From NCBI GenBank assembly GCA_020847545.1, contig JADLBV010000026.1, positions 1-64,000 of the forward strand: DNA of 64,000 bases, in the 5' to 3' direction. Positions 1 to 8,080 of this stretch are shown here, one piece after another (positions within the stretch are counted from its first letter, which is position 1; each line of letters starts with the position of its first letter). The notes beneath the pieces are model-generated. The model made no database searches. It saw nothing but the letters and a program-made list of their open reading frames with translations, and had not been told where the DNA came from. A program made the translations under genes and the position numbers. The DNA is from Phycisphaerales bacterium (GTDB taxonomy: Bacteria; Planctomycetota; Phycisphaerae; Tepidisphaerales; Tepidisphaeraceae).

Positions 1-217
1 ATTCGTCGCTGCCCGTCGGTGTCGCGGCGGGCACTTCACTCAAAATCTGCTGCGACAACAAATCATTCACAATCCCCGTCACCGTTGCCGGCTTCAACCC
101 CGTCTGCCGAGCCACCGCCGCCCGATACGTCGGCTGCATCATCCGCACCGCCTGCAAAATCAACCGGCTGTTCACCGTTGAGATCAGGTCGCTGTTGCCA
201 ATCTGAGCCTTGTCCAT
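1..217 (-). CDS. ROK-family transcriptional repressor, N-terminal part (cut by window edge)
   Basis: Reading the minus strand from ATG at 217 gives 72 residues with no stop before the window edge. They contain a winged helix-turn-helix typical of ROK (NagC/Mlc/XylR) repressors: a segment beginning NSRLILQAVR, then an AAVARQTGLKPATVTGIVNDLL recognition region near residues 32-53. The sugar-kinase-like effector domain would lie outside the window. GAGG is placed well before ATG 217. An in-frame ATG at 257-259, directly beside the operator, would add 14 residues (MSRRRNSALITRVV). The gene lies next to two identical-type operators (261-275 and 5308-5322), so autoregulation and control of the neighbouring hydrolase operon are likely. 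Family is seen in the sequence; target and ligand are inferred. Confidence 0.8.
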   Translation of the reverse strand, partial: MDKAQIGNSDLISTVNSRLILQAVRMMQPTYRAAVARQTGLKPATVTGIVNDLLSQQILSEVPAATPTGSDE

Positions 218-259
218 GACAACCCTCGTTATGAGAGCGGAATTGCGACGACGTGACAT

Positions 260-287
260 AGTTTACCTCGTAAATAATGTGTGTCAA
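260..287 (-). promoter_or_regulatory. Promoter of the ROK gene with overlapping operator (copy 1)
   Basis: On the minus strand a TTGACA -35 box (282-287) is followed after 16 nt by TAAACT (260-265). The near-palindrome GTTTACCTCGTAAAT (261-275) covers the -10 region. The same arrangement recurs at 5307-5335, in front of the hydrolase operon. The two copies agree over about 30 nt, including the GTGTCAAGT end. Repressor binding here would block RNA polymerase, which fits a ROK repressor. Confidence 0.7.
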
Positions 288-338
288 GTAAAATCTTTGA
301 ATTATTTTTTCATTCCCGTCACACCCATACAACGGCCA

Positions 339-1994
339 TTATGGCCGCCTCAACAACGGATCGCGAATCATCTCGGCTTCCATGATTTTCACATGCCCAA
401 CACCCTTGGGCAATTCGACCATCAAATCGGCCTCGGTCAATAAAATCGAATTAAAATCGGTCTTCACCTGAACCGTCCACGACAATTCAGTCTGCCCTTG
501 TGTCGGCTCGATCGGCCGATAGGCCACCATCTCCTCCATCCCATTCTTGTACTTCAATTTCATCCGCAAACCGGGCATACCCTGCGACTTTGCCCCGGAC
601 AAATCCAATTTCATCTTGATTCCCAGTGAATCCACCGACAAATGCCGGATCGGCCGAAACACCACCGCCTGCGTCAACTCAACTCCTTTATCCGTCGACA
701 GTTGCGTCTCAACTCCCGGCCTGATCGCCCCGCCATCCAGTAGATTCTCATAGAAAGGATCGAATTTCTCATTGCGTATCTCACTGATCGACCATTGCGA
801 AATCTCCTTCACCACAGGCCACAAATTGTACTGTTCAATCTCCGAAGCCCGGCAAAACCACAACGAATTGCACCCCAGTTTGATCATCCGCCTGGCCGCG
901 TCGCGCACCATGTCGGCCGTCGGCACATCGCCCTGATCCGTATTAAACCCTTCGGCCAGAAATATCGGCCCCAACAGCTCTGTGGTCGGCCGTTTGACCT
1001 CCATCAGGCTTTGCACCGTGTATGCCAGGTTCCCCATCCCGGCAGTCATCAGAAACATCGGGCTGTGCTGATCGACCAGCCCCTCCGCTTCCCACTCCTG
1101 CCAATCCTGCAACACATCGTGATAACTATCCATCCGGCCATAGGTTCCGGAATTGTAAACGCCGATCGGCAGCTTCACCCCCGCCTCTTTCAAGTCTTGT
1201 TTCAACTCGCGAATAAACTGCGTCACCGTGTCCGAACGAACCTTGAGCCAGCGTGGGTCGTTGGGGGCTGGGATGTAATTCTGGTCATAACCATATTCCT
1301 TGCGGAATTTCTCCAGCGACGGCTGGTCGTACCCGTGCCTGCAATATCCAACCCGCAAGTCGAGCGAGTAATAAGGATAGCGGATGAAATCCAACTGCAG
1401 GCCGTCAATCGGATAATTCTGCACATATTCCATCAGCAGCGCGCGTTTGTATTGTCTGACCAGCGGCCAGGCCGCGCTGAACATGTGCGTGTCCGGTTCG
1501 CCGTTGTTGCTGCGTGTGAATGCCTCCGGATGCGCTTTGGCAAACTCCTCGTTTTTGGCGTGTATATACCCGAATGTCGACATATCCGCGTAAAACTCAA
1601 TTCCATTCGCGTGCGCCCGTTGAATGCAATAGGCGATGTAATCCTCAGTCCCCGGCGCCGGCGAAGGTGAATACTTGGACGGATATTGCTCCTCTTGAAG
1701 CGATGCATAAATCCGGTTCATCCCATTCTCTTTGCACCGCTTGATGAGATAGTCCACCTGCTCCTTGGAAGTGGCCCCATACCCCGTCCACCGCCCATCG
1801 GACAATTTCCAAAGCCCGATCCCGCCGTAAAAACCCAACACCGGCTTGTCCGGATCGTGTTGCAACCGGAACTTCCCCGCGCCCGGGTTGGGAGTCACAT
1901 GGGTGTTGTATGTCTCCCCCGCCCCCATTGCGTTCAGGCTCAACAGAAGAACCAATAATGCAGCAATGCACGGAAAAAGTCTAAAATCCATCAT
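339..1994 (-). CDS. Secreted GHL10-like glycoside hydrolase family protein (TIM barrel)
   Basis: 551 residues. The first 25 form a signal peptide (hydrophobic stretch AALLVLLLSL, small residues AMGA near the cleavage site). Residues about 50-400 read as a (beta/alpha)8 barrel related to the glycosyl-hydrolase-like family 10 group. The key strand is IDGLQLDFIRYP (196-207), with D202 in the position where this group carries an acidic residue after DG-hydrophobic. A beta-rich tail of about 150 residues follows. It is the third gene of the minus-strand run 5304 to 339, 15 nt after the preceding gene, and it resembles the first gene of that run, so the two may act on the same polysaccharide. Substrate is unknown. 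The start may be M1 or M2 (1994 or 1991). Confidence 0.72.
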   Translation of the reverse strand: MMDFRLFPCIAALLVLLLSLNAMGAGETYNTHVTPNPGAGKFRLQHDPDKPVLGFYGGIGLWKLSDGRWTGYGATSKEQVDYLIKRCKENGMNRIYASLQEEQYPSKYSPSPAPGTEDYIAYCIQRAHANGIEFYADMSTFGYIHAKNEEFAKAHPEAFTRSNNGEPDTHMFSAAWPLVRQYKRALLMEYVQNYPIDGLQLDFIRYPYYSLDLRVGYCRHGYDQPSLEKFRKEYGYDQNYIPAPNDPRWLKVRSDTVTQFIRELKQDLKEAGVKLPIGVYNSGTYGRMDSYHDVLQDWQEWEAEGLVDQHSPMFLMTAGMGNLAYTVQSLMEVKRPTTELLGPIFLAEGFNTDQGDVPTADMVRDAARRMIKLGCNSLWFCRASEIEQYNLWPVVKEISQWSISEIRNEKFDPFYENLLDGGAIRPGVETQLSTDKGVELTQAVVFRPIRHLSVDSLGIKMKLDLSGAKSQGMPGLRMKLKYKNGMEEMVAYRPIEPTQGQTELSWTVQVKTDFNSILLTEADLMVELPKGVGHVKIMEAEMIRDPLLRRP

Positions 1995-2009
1995 ATTTCG
2001 ACTCTTAAA

Positions 2010-3356
2010 TTAAACCCCGGTTTCTCGGTACAGATGCAGGACGATGTTTTCATCGCCGGCTTCGGCCGGGGCGTCGTGGTGGTATTCGACCCATACGGGT
2101 TGGTCTGGGCCGGGGGTGTTGAGGAGGTGGATGACGCCGGTTTGGGCGTCGTAGCCGCCGCCGTATTCGTAGTCGGCGATACAGGGGGTGCCCGGGGTGT
2201 GTTCGTTGTTGAGGCAGATGGTGGTGCTGAGCCAGTCGCCGCCGAAATAGGCTCCGTGGTAGATATTGTGGCGGACTTTTCGGCCCAGATGTCGGCTAAT
2301 GCGTTGAATGTCGGCCTCGTCGATCAGGCCGTCGTTGTTCAGGTCAAAGAAATGCTCGTAGCCATTGTAATCGTGAGCTTTTCCAATGGCATTTTCGTAC
2401 CCATAGCCAACCCTGCCCATGACAAACCGGCTTCCGATCCGTTCCCGCGCGCGGGCGATGTGTGCCTCATCGACAACGGCGTATGGCTGGTCGATCATGC
2501 CGATGTCACCCTGGTATAGCTTGCTCTTGACCAGTTTGATACTCAGTTTCAGGAATGCGATTTTCGGCTCATCGAGCGGAATCAACATCTGCTCGATCAC
2601 CCGTGCGGGATCGGTGCAAAGACCGGTTGTGGAATCAAAAGCCTTGTCCAGCGGATCATTCGCCAGCACCTGGAACATCCCATGACACTGCACCACCGGC
2701 AGCTTCGGCGAGATGCCGTAGACGCCATTGTGCATGGGGATCAACTGTACGATGCGTTTGGTGTACAGATTTTCGCCACGCTTGTCCGGGTCGGCCCAGA
2801 CGCCGCGGACGGCGCTGTTGGGCATCGGATAATGAACATTTCCCTCGATGGTCTGGCTGATGGGCGTATTGCGGATGCGGACGGTTTTTCCATCGCGACT
2901 GTCCGTGCGCGCCTCTTCCAGCAAGACATGGTTGCGAAAATGGGTCTGCAAATGGCCGTGAGTCATGTCCCATGTATATTCGTGCGTGTACAGATTGTGG
3001 TCGCAGACCGGATAACACAGCAACGTATGCGACACCGCCCAGCGCGGCCGGCCGGCGGGATATTCAACGCGCGGATCGCTCGGATATATCCCTCCATCCG
3101 TATACGGATCATCCTTCAGATGAAGATCATCCTGCCACTCCACCCGCGAAGTCTTCGGATCCAACAGCGCCCGCGGAAAAAACGTCGTCTTGCCATCACC
3201 GCTCAACTTGACGGTGATACACTTGGCCTTCCCCCAACGTTTCTGATGCACGCGCCAACCGTGCGGAGTCCAGATTCCCATCCAGGTTTTGGGATTGTGG
3301 ATGATATTCGGCTCATAAATCCGCAGTGGAGTCGGTCTGGGTTGGGTGCTGTGCAT
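2010..3356 (-). CDS. Uncharacterised protein with a dockerin/EF-hand-like calcium loop
   Basis: 448 residues, not recognised as a known enzyme. There is no signal peptide at the predicted start; AAGGA lies 12 nt upstream. Much of it is rich in aromatic residues and histidine (segments such as YTHEYTWDMTHGH), typical of a beta-sandwich. Near residues 337-358 it has DLNNDGLIDEADIQRISRHL, which matches one half of a dockerin type I repeat: a DxNxDGxxxxxD calcium loop followed by a helix. Only one copy is present, so cohesin binding is not implied. It sits 13 nt after one GHL10-like gene and 15 nt before another, so a role in handling the same carbohydrate is inferred from context. Confidence 0.6.
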   Translation of the reverse strand: MHSTQPRPTPLRIYEPNIIHNPKTWMGIWTPHGWRVHQKRWGKAKCITVKLSGDGKTTFFPRALLDPKTSRVEWQDDLHLKDDPYTDGGIYPSDPRVEYPAGRPRWAVSHTLLCYPVCDHNLYTHEYTWDMTHGHLQTHFRNHVLLEEARTDSRDGKTVRIRNTPISQTIEGNVHYPMPNSAVRGVWADPDKRGENLYTKRIVQLIPMHNGVYGISPKLPVVQCHGMFQVLANDPLDKAFDSTTGLCTDPARVIEQMLIPLDEPKIAFLKLSIKLVKSKLYQGDIGMIDQPYAVVDEAHIARARERIGSRFVMGRVGYGYENAIGKAHDYNGYEHFFDLNNDGLIDEADIQRISRHLGRKVRHNIYHGAYFGGDWLSTTICLNNEHTPGTPCIADYEYGGGYDAQTGVIHLLNTPGPDQPVWVEYHHDAPAEAGDENIVLHLYRETGV

Positions 3357-3369
3357 CGGATATTGATCC

Positions 3370-5304
3370 TTAATAAACTTCGATTTCCTTCAATCCGACC
3401 GCATAATCCGGATTGAATCCGCGTACGCCGGTGAAACGAATCAGCTTTGCCGGCGTGGGTGGAAGTTTGATTTCGATCCATGTGGTTCCATCATCCGGCA
3501 GTCGGCCTGCGGCGACTTGATGAAAGTTCTTACCGTCGGCTGAGACTTCAATTTTATATTGATCCGTGCGATAGGCCGACATGGCGGAGGAATTGAGCAA
3601 TCGGATTTTCGTGATGCGGTACGGGCGGTCGAGATAGATCGTGATTGACTGATTGATGGCCGGTCGCTGGGAATGCCACGCGGCCCCTTTGCCGTAGTTT
3701 TCACTGGATAAATCACCATCCACGGCATTGTCATACTCAAAACCATTTTCCCAGAACGATGTGCCCCGCACCACCCGGCCGCGGGCGATGTTCATCCCAT
3801 CGGGCGGATCAATCGCCTGAGTAGTCGAGACGGCAAATTGATCCTGCGAGACGACTTTTGGCATGATTTTCAGACTTAAATCATCCAAAACACAAGCCCC
3901 ATCCCCTTTGGCGGGATAAAGATAAAACTCAATCGACTTGAGGTTTTTGGAATCCGCAAGATTCACATCGGCCGACAATTCCTGTTCGGATTCGCCCGGT
4001 CGCAGAGACATTGGCACTCGATAATGCGCATTTTGTCGCGGCCCATTAAATGTCAGTGTGATTTCGGCGACCAGCTCGGCCGGCGCGCCGGATTCCAACT
4101 TCGCCTTCGCGGAAAATTCAATGGCGGTCCCCTGCTCGATCAACCCGCGATCAATGACCTGTCTGATGCCATCGGAGGAGGGCAATTCCATTCGCAATGC
4201 CTTGTCCACGATCTGCACACCCTTGCCAGAACCGACCGCCCAAGCCTGCAAATCCTGATCAAAACCGCTGTTGAGCAGTAGATTCACCCCTTCGCATTGA
4301 ATTTTTTTCAAATCCCAATGGGCCACCTCGCCAATCGCATCCCACAGATTCAAACGGATAACCGAACCTTCATGGTAAAACGCCACCCCATCGGCGCCGG
4401 CCCGCAGCGCCTTGCGGCTTCCTTCGATAAGCAACTGGGGTGTCGGCAGATTGTCATATTCCGGGCAGATCATCGCGATCAAAGGCACCCGGCCGGCGAT
4501 GGCATCCCTGGCAATTCGCACCCGCCCCATCGTGTTGTTGGTGTCGCGTTCATAGACCATGACCGTGACGCCGTCGATCAACCCCTGATCCAGCCACCCT
4601 TTCCAATCCTGCAAATTATTGCTTTTGCACAAATCCGGTTCCGGGTTGACACAGGCGATCAGTTCGACCTTGCGGCCGAGGGTGGCGAGTGATATTTTCA
4701 GGTCACGAACAAAGTCAGTGACATAATCCGCGCGGAACTGCACCCATTGCGGATCGTCGTTTGGGATTTTCATGGGATCGCGGCCGGTTTTTGCCTTGAA
4801 CGCATCAACAATGATCGGGCTGTAACCGCTGTCATTGCCGAAGAAGCGTGTGTAGTCCAGAAGAATGCCATCGACGCCCGATTCCTTGACCAGTCGGGTG
4901 AAGGCTTCGACTTTGTATTGGCGGACTTGATGATAACCCCAACTGAGATTAAAGGCGTCGCCGCTGTTCAGGAGCGAGCCATTTTTGCGTTTTTCCCAGA
5001 ATTCGGGGTGTTCGGCCGCGAATGGAGTGGGTTTGCCCTCGGCGGCATCGTAGGCGGAAGCCAATGAAGGGTAGACCTTGATCCCCCGCTCGTGGGCTTT
5101 TTGGGTCATCGTCGCCAACCATGACGGGGTTTGATACCAGTCGATGGAGGGATAATAAACATCCACGCCAATGGCCGGGGCGCGTTCCTGAGATTGAGCG
5201 TTTGCTCCGCCGTAGATGGCGATGATGGGATTGGGTGTGCCGGCGAAGGCCAGAGGGGAGAAAAATATGAGGGCCAACAGAAGAAGGATTCGCTTCATGG
5301 CCAC
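3370..5304 (-). CDS. Secreted GHL10-like hydrolase with C-terminal F5/8 type C (discoidin) domain
   Basis: 644 residues from GTG 5304; ATG 5298 is two codons further in and equally possible. Signal peptide at residues 1-21 (ILLLLALIFF, then LAFA). Barrel at about 25-340 with VDGILLDYTRFFG (144-156, D150), the acidic strand also seen in the gene ending at 339. Residues about 345-490 resemble a CBM4/9-type jelly roll (LLLNSGFDQDLQAWAVG start). Residues about 510-644 are a discoidin domain (AVDGD, then IKLPPTPAKLIRFTGVRG, ending LKEIEVY). It is the first gene of a minus-strand operon. Its promoter and operator lie at 5307-5335, so close that the mRNA could be leaderless. Likely an extracellular polysaccharide-binding hydrolase. 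Confidence 0.73.
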   Translation of the reverse strand: MAMKRILLLLALIFFSPLAFAGTPNPIIAIYGGANAQSQERAPAIGVDVYYPSIDWYQTPSWLATMTQKAHERGIKVYPSLASAYDAAEGKPTPFAAEHPEFWEKRKNGSLLNSGDAFNLSWGYHQVRQYKVEAFTRLVKESGVDGILLDYTRFFGNDSGYSPIIVDAFKAKTGRDPMKIPNDDPQWVQFRADYVTDFVRDLKISLATLGRKVELIACVNPEPDLCKSNNLQDWKGWLDQGLIDGVTVMVYERDTNNTMGRVRIARDAIAGRVPLIAMICPEYDNLPTPQLLIEGSRKALRAGADGVAFYHEGSVIRLNLWDAIGEVAHWDLKKIQCEGVNLLLNSGFDQDLQAWAVGSGKGVQIVDKALRMELPSSDGIRQVIDRGLIEQGTAIEFSAKAKLESGAPAELVAEITLTFNGPRQNAHYRVPMSLRPGESEQELSADVNLADSKNLKSIEFYLYPAKGDGACVLDDLSLKIMPKVVSQDQFAVSTTQAIDPPDGMNIARGRVVRGTSFWENGFEYDNAVDGDLSSENYGKGAAWHSQRPAINQSITIYLDRPYRITKIRLLNSSAMSAYRTDQYKIEVSADGKNFHQVAAGRLPDDGTTWIEIKLPPTPAKLIRFTGVRGFNPDYAVGLKEIEVY

Positions 5305-5306
5305 AT

Positions 5307-5335
5307 TGTTTATCTCGTAAACTATGTGGTGTCAA
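5307..5335 (-). promoter_or_regulatory. Promoter of the hydrolase operon with overlapping operator (copy 2)
   Basis: On the minus strand TTGACA (5330-5335), a 17-nt spacer and TAAACA (5307-5312) form a good sigma-70-type promoter. The inverted repeat GTTTATCTCGTAAAC (5308-5322; arms GTTTA/TAAAC) covers the -10 box. The expected start of transcription is at or within a few bases of ATG 5298, so there is no room for a Shine-Dalgarno site. The same element stands before the ROK gene. Confidence 0.72.
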
Positions 5336-5340
5336 GTCAA

Positions 5341-6012
5341 TTATTCAAATTGGATATCGCCGAAAAGTTGGGGTTGGTGGAAACGCAGCGGACCGGTGAT
5401 GGGGGACCAACTGGCCCAATGGGGGTGGGATGTTTCGGGTGCTGCTTTGAAAAAGTTGCCTTGCCAGGTTTGGCCTGAGAGTGGAGAGAGAGGGCCGACA
5501 TATGATTCGAGGATGGACAAAGGGACTGAGGCGGTCAGTTGCCATTTGACCGGGGTGGTGATTTCGGGATCGATGCGTTTGGGGAGGGAGCTTTGGATGC
5601 GGATGAGTTGGCCTTGTTCCCAGGGGATGGTGGTGAATTTTGTAAAAAAGGCGTTTGGGGCACGGGTGGGGTCTTCGATGTAAAAGAGCAGAATCGTGCC
5701 GCCGCAGTTGACTTCAAAGTTGAAATAACCGGCGGATTGTTTGGGTTTGAGGAAGAATTCGACGCAGGTGTCACTGCTGACCAGGTCCTGATACTGGTCG
5801 CGGACGCAGCGGACAAATTGATCCTGCACGTCGAAGCGGACGAACAGCGTCTTATCGTGATGAAGCAGTCGGGCATCGGTTATGGGATGATGGGAGGAGC
5901 TTTCGGGACGGAACTGATCCACATGAAGGACCTCGGCGGCATTCCAGCTTGAGAGGTCGGCATTTGGAGACAGATCGGGAGCTTTATTGGATCGGCGAAC
6001 AATATATTGCAT
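5341..6012 (-). CDS. CBM9-like carbohydrate-binding protein
   Basis: 223 residues from ATG 6012. A longer reading back to 6213 runs into zwf and is basic and disordered, so it was not used. The sequence follows the pattern of family-9-like carbohydrate-binding proteins: NADLSSWNAAE near the N terminus, then DARLLHHDKTLFVRFDVQD, a DTCVEFFLKP strand and a GYFNFEVNCGG strand, ending with FKAAPETSHPHWASWSP. No signal peptide is visible. It lies just upstream of the operator/promoter at 5307-5335 and divergent from zwf. It probably belongs functionally to the hydrolase island, but it has its own promoter region. Confidence 0.7.
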   Translation of the reverse strand: MQYIVRRSNKAPDLSPNADLSSWNAAEVLHVDQFRPESSSHHPITDARLLHHDKTLFVRFDVQDQFVRCVRDQYQDLVSSDTCVEFFLKPKQSAGYFNFEVNCGGTILLFYIEDPTRAPNAFFTKFTTIPWEQGQLIRIQSSLPKRIDPEITTPVKWQLTASVPLSILESYVGPLSPLSGQTWQGNFFKAAPETSHPHWASWSPITGPLRFHQPQLFGDIQFE

Positions 6013-6119
6013 GTTGGGCAAATTTAAGTCATGCGATGGGGATGCACAAGTTGGGACGACAACGTACTTGCACTTTGGTCGGCGCGTGCGTATCAGTGGC
6101 GTTTTATTGAAAGGTTTAT

Positions 6120-7661
6120 ATGCCAGCATCGCCATCGTGCGCGATTGTGATTTTCGGAGCCAGCGGAGACCTGGCGCATCGCAAGCTGATCCCGGCGTTG
6201 TATGAACTGACATTGCAGGGGTTGCTCAATGAACATTCTTATATCGTCGGGTATTCACGGTCGGCCGTGAGTGATGAGCAGTATCGAGGGCAGTGCCGCG
6301 AGGCGGTGGAGAAGCACGCCCGCAGCCGGCCGATTGATTTGGAGGCGTGGAAGAGGCTGGAGGGGCGGCTTTTTTATGTACAGGCGGATTATGGGTCGGC
6401 CGAGGATCATGCGAAAGTGGCGTCGAGGCTGGACCAACTGGATGTGAAATTTGGCAATGAGGCGGGGAACCGGCTGTTTTATCTGGCGACGCCCCCCAAT
6501 ACGTTTGAACCGATCATCACCCGGCTGGGAGAGCGCCGGCAGACGCGACAGGATGAGCAGCACCCCCGCCGCTGGGAACGGATCATCATCGAAAAGCCGT
6601 TTGGGCGGGATCTGGCCACGGCGAAAAAACTCAATGGCCTGTTGTTGAATCATTTCACGGAAGATCAGGTTTTTCGGATCGATCATTATCTGGGGAAGGA
6701 GACGGTGCAGAATCTGATGGTGATGCGGTTCGCCAATTCGATTTTTGAGCCGATCTGGAATTACAAATACATCGACCATGTGCAGATCACGGTCAGCGAG
6801 ACGCTGGGGGTGGAAGGTCGTGGCGGATATTACGACCGGAGCGGGGCGTTGCGTGACATGGTGCAGAATCATCTGTTTCAATTGATGGCGCTGGTGGCGA
6901 TGGAGCCGCCGGTGGCGCTCGATGCGCAATCGGTGCGTGATGAGAAGGTGAAGGTGTATCGTTCGATTCGCGCGCCACGGACCGCGGATGTGGATACGTT
7001 CACCGTTCGCGGCCAATACGCCGCCGGCGAACACGCGGGGCATCAGACCGAGGGGTATTTGAAGGAAAAAGAGGTCAATCCCGCGTCGACCACCGAGACA
7101 TTCGCGGCGGTGAAGCTGTACATCGACAACTGGCGCTGGAGCGGGATGCCGTTTTATCTTCGCACGGGGAAATTTCTGGAGGAGAAACTGAGCGAGATCG
7201 TGGTGCGGTTCCGGTCGCCGCCTTTGACGCTGTTTCAGAAGCAGTGTGAATCGCCGGTCTATCCCAACGACCTGGTGATCCGGGTTCAGCCGGAGGAGGG
7301 GATCAGTTGGCGGCTCAATGGGAAGGTTCCGGGATCGCAAATGAGCATCAAGTCGGTGGCGCTGGATTTTCTGTATCACACCACGTTTAACACCGAGCCG
7401 CCGGAGGCGTATGAACGGCTGATCCATGATGCGATGCTGGGGGAACAGACGCTATTTATTCGCGGCGATGAAGTGGAGGCGGCGTGGTCGGTGATTGACC
7501 GGATTGAGGAAGGATGGGCGATGTCGAAAAATCCGCCGCAGAGTTATGCGCCGGGATCCTGGGGCCCAAAGCGGGCGATGGATTTGATTGAGAACGATGG
7601 GCGACGGTGGTTGCACTCAGGCAACGGAGCGCCGGAGCCGATCATCGCCTGCGCGTTGTGA
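6120..7661 (+). CDS. zwf: Glucose-6-phosphate 1-dehydrogenase
   Basis: 513 residues, the usual length. It catalyses the NADP-dependent oxidation of glucose 6-phosphate to 6-phosphogluconolactone, the entry to the oxidative pentose phosphate pathway, in the cytoplasm. The N-terminal Rossmann motif FGASGDLAHRKLIPAL (12-27) binds NADP. The family signature RIDHYLGKE is at residues 186-194. The C-terminal half has the expected blocks (RNxxFEPxWN type, GRGGYYDRSGALRDMVQNH). The gene stands alone, divergent from the carbohydrate-binding protein gene, with no 6-phosphogluconolactonase gene beside it. Confidence 0.96.
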   Translation: MPASPSCAIVIFGASGDLAHRKLIPALYELTLQGLLNEHSYIVGYSRSAVSDEQYRGQCREAVEKHARSRPIDLEAWKRLEGRLFYVQADYGSAEDHAKVASRLDQLDVKFGNEAGNRLFYLATPPNTFEPIITRLGERRQTRQDEQHPRRWERIIIEKPFGRDLATAKKLNGLLLNHFTEDQVFRIDHYLGKETVQNLMVMRFANSIFEPIWNYKYIDHVQITVSETLGVEGRGGYYDRSGALRDMVQNHLFQLMALVAMEPPVALDAQSVRDEKVKVYRSIRAPRTADVDTFTVRGQYAAGEHAGHQTEGYLKEKEVNPASTTETFAAVKLYIDNWRWSGMPFYLRTGKFLEEKLSEIVVRFRSPPLTLFQKQCESPVYPNDLVIRVQPEEGISWRLNGKVPGSQMSIKSVALDFLYHTTFNTEPPEAYERLIHDAMLGEQTLFIRGDEVEAAWSVIDRIEEGWAMSKNPPQSYAPGSWGPKRAMDLIENDGRRWLHSGNGAPEPIIACAL

Positions 7662-7678
7662 CATAGGCTATGCGTTGT

Positions 7679-7963
7679 TCAGGCATGGACGGTGGTGTGA
7701 TCGTCCGGCCGCCACCATCCGCCGGCTAGGGCGGGAATGGGGGCCATGGCGACGCCCAGCCAAGTTGCGCAGACGGCAATGGCATGGCGGGCTTGTTGCG
7801 GGGTATCAAATACTTGCTCAATAGATTTTTGATTTTTCGGACTACGCCATGCGTTGAGCAGGCTACCGACGGTATGAATTTGAAGAACCTGCTGCAATGT
7901 GAGGGCGATTTCCGCCCGCATGAAGTTATGCAGTGGTAGGTCGAGAACGGGATTTTTCGCCAT
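7679..7963 (-). CDS. Small hypothetical protein
   Basis: 94 residues in the 419-nt gap between zwf and ctaC, on the opposite strand. It has a plausible AGGA 8 nt before ATG 7963. The N-terminal two thirds look helical (AEIALTLQQVLQIHTVGSLLNAW). The last 35 residues include a weak hydrophobic stretch (ATWLGVAMAPIPALAGGWW). No family recognised. The ribosome binding site and reasonable composition favour a real gene, but this is not certain. The remaining sequence from 7964 to 8080 shows nothing recognisable. Confidence 0.4.
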   Translation of the reverse strand: MAKNPVLDLPLHNFMRAEIALTLQQVLQIHTVGSLLNAWRSPKNQKSIEQVFDTPQQARHAIAVCATWLGVAMAPIPALAGGWWRPDDHTTVHA

Positions 7964-8080
7964 GATTGGTCCTGTCGAGCCTGCCGTGAATCACAAAATC
8001 AGCCTGCGTCAAGGCTTATGGCGAAGACGCACGCCTGATAAATCGCGACAGACCCCGTTGTCTGGATGTAGCCGGATGGG

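Noticed and set aside
63-332. 89-codon frame on the minus strand at the left edge
   Set aside because: Gly/Asp-rich composition, and it lies in another frame of the ROK regulator gene and its promoter.
795-1670. Long 291-codon plus-strand frame
   Set aside because: Antisense shadow of the GHL10-like hydrolase gene, with basic, low-complexity composition.
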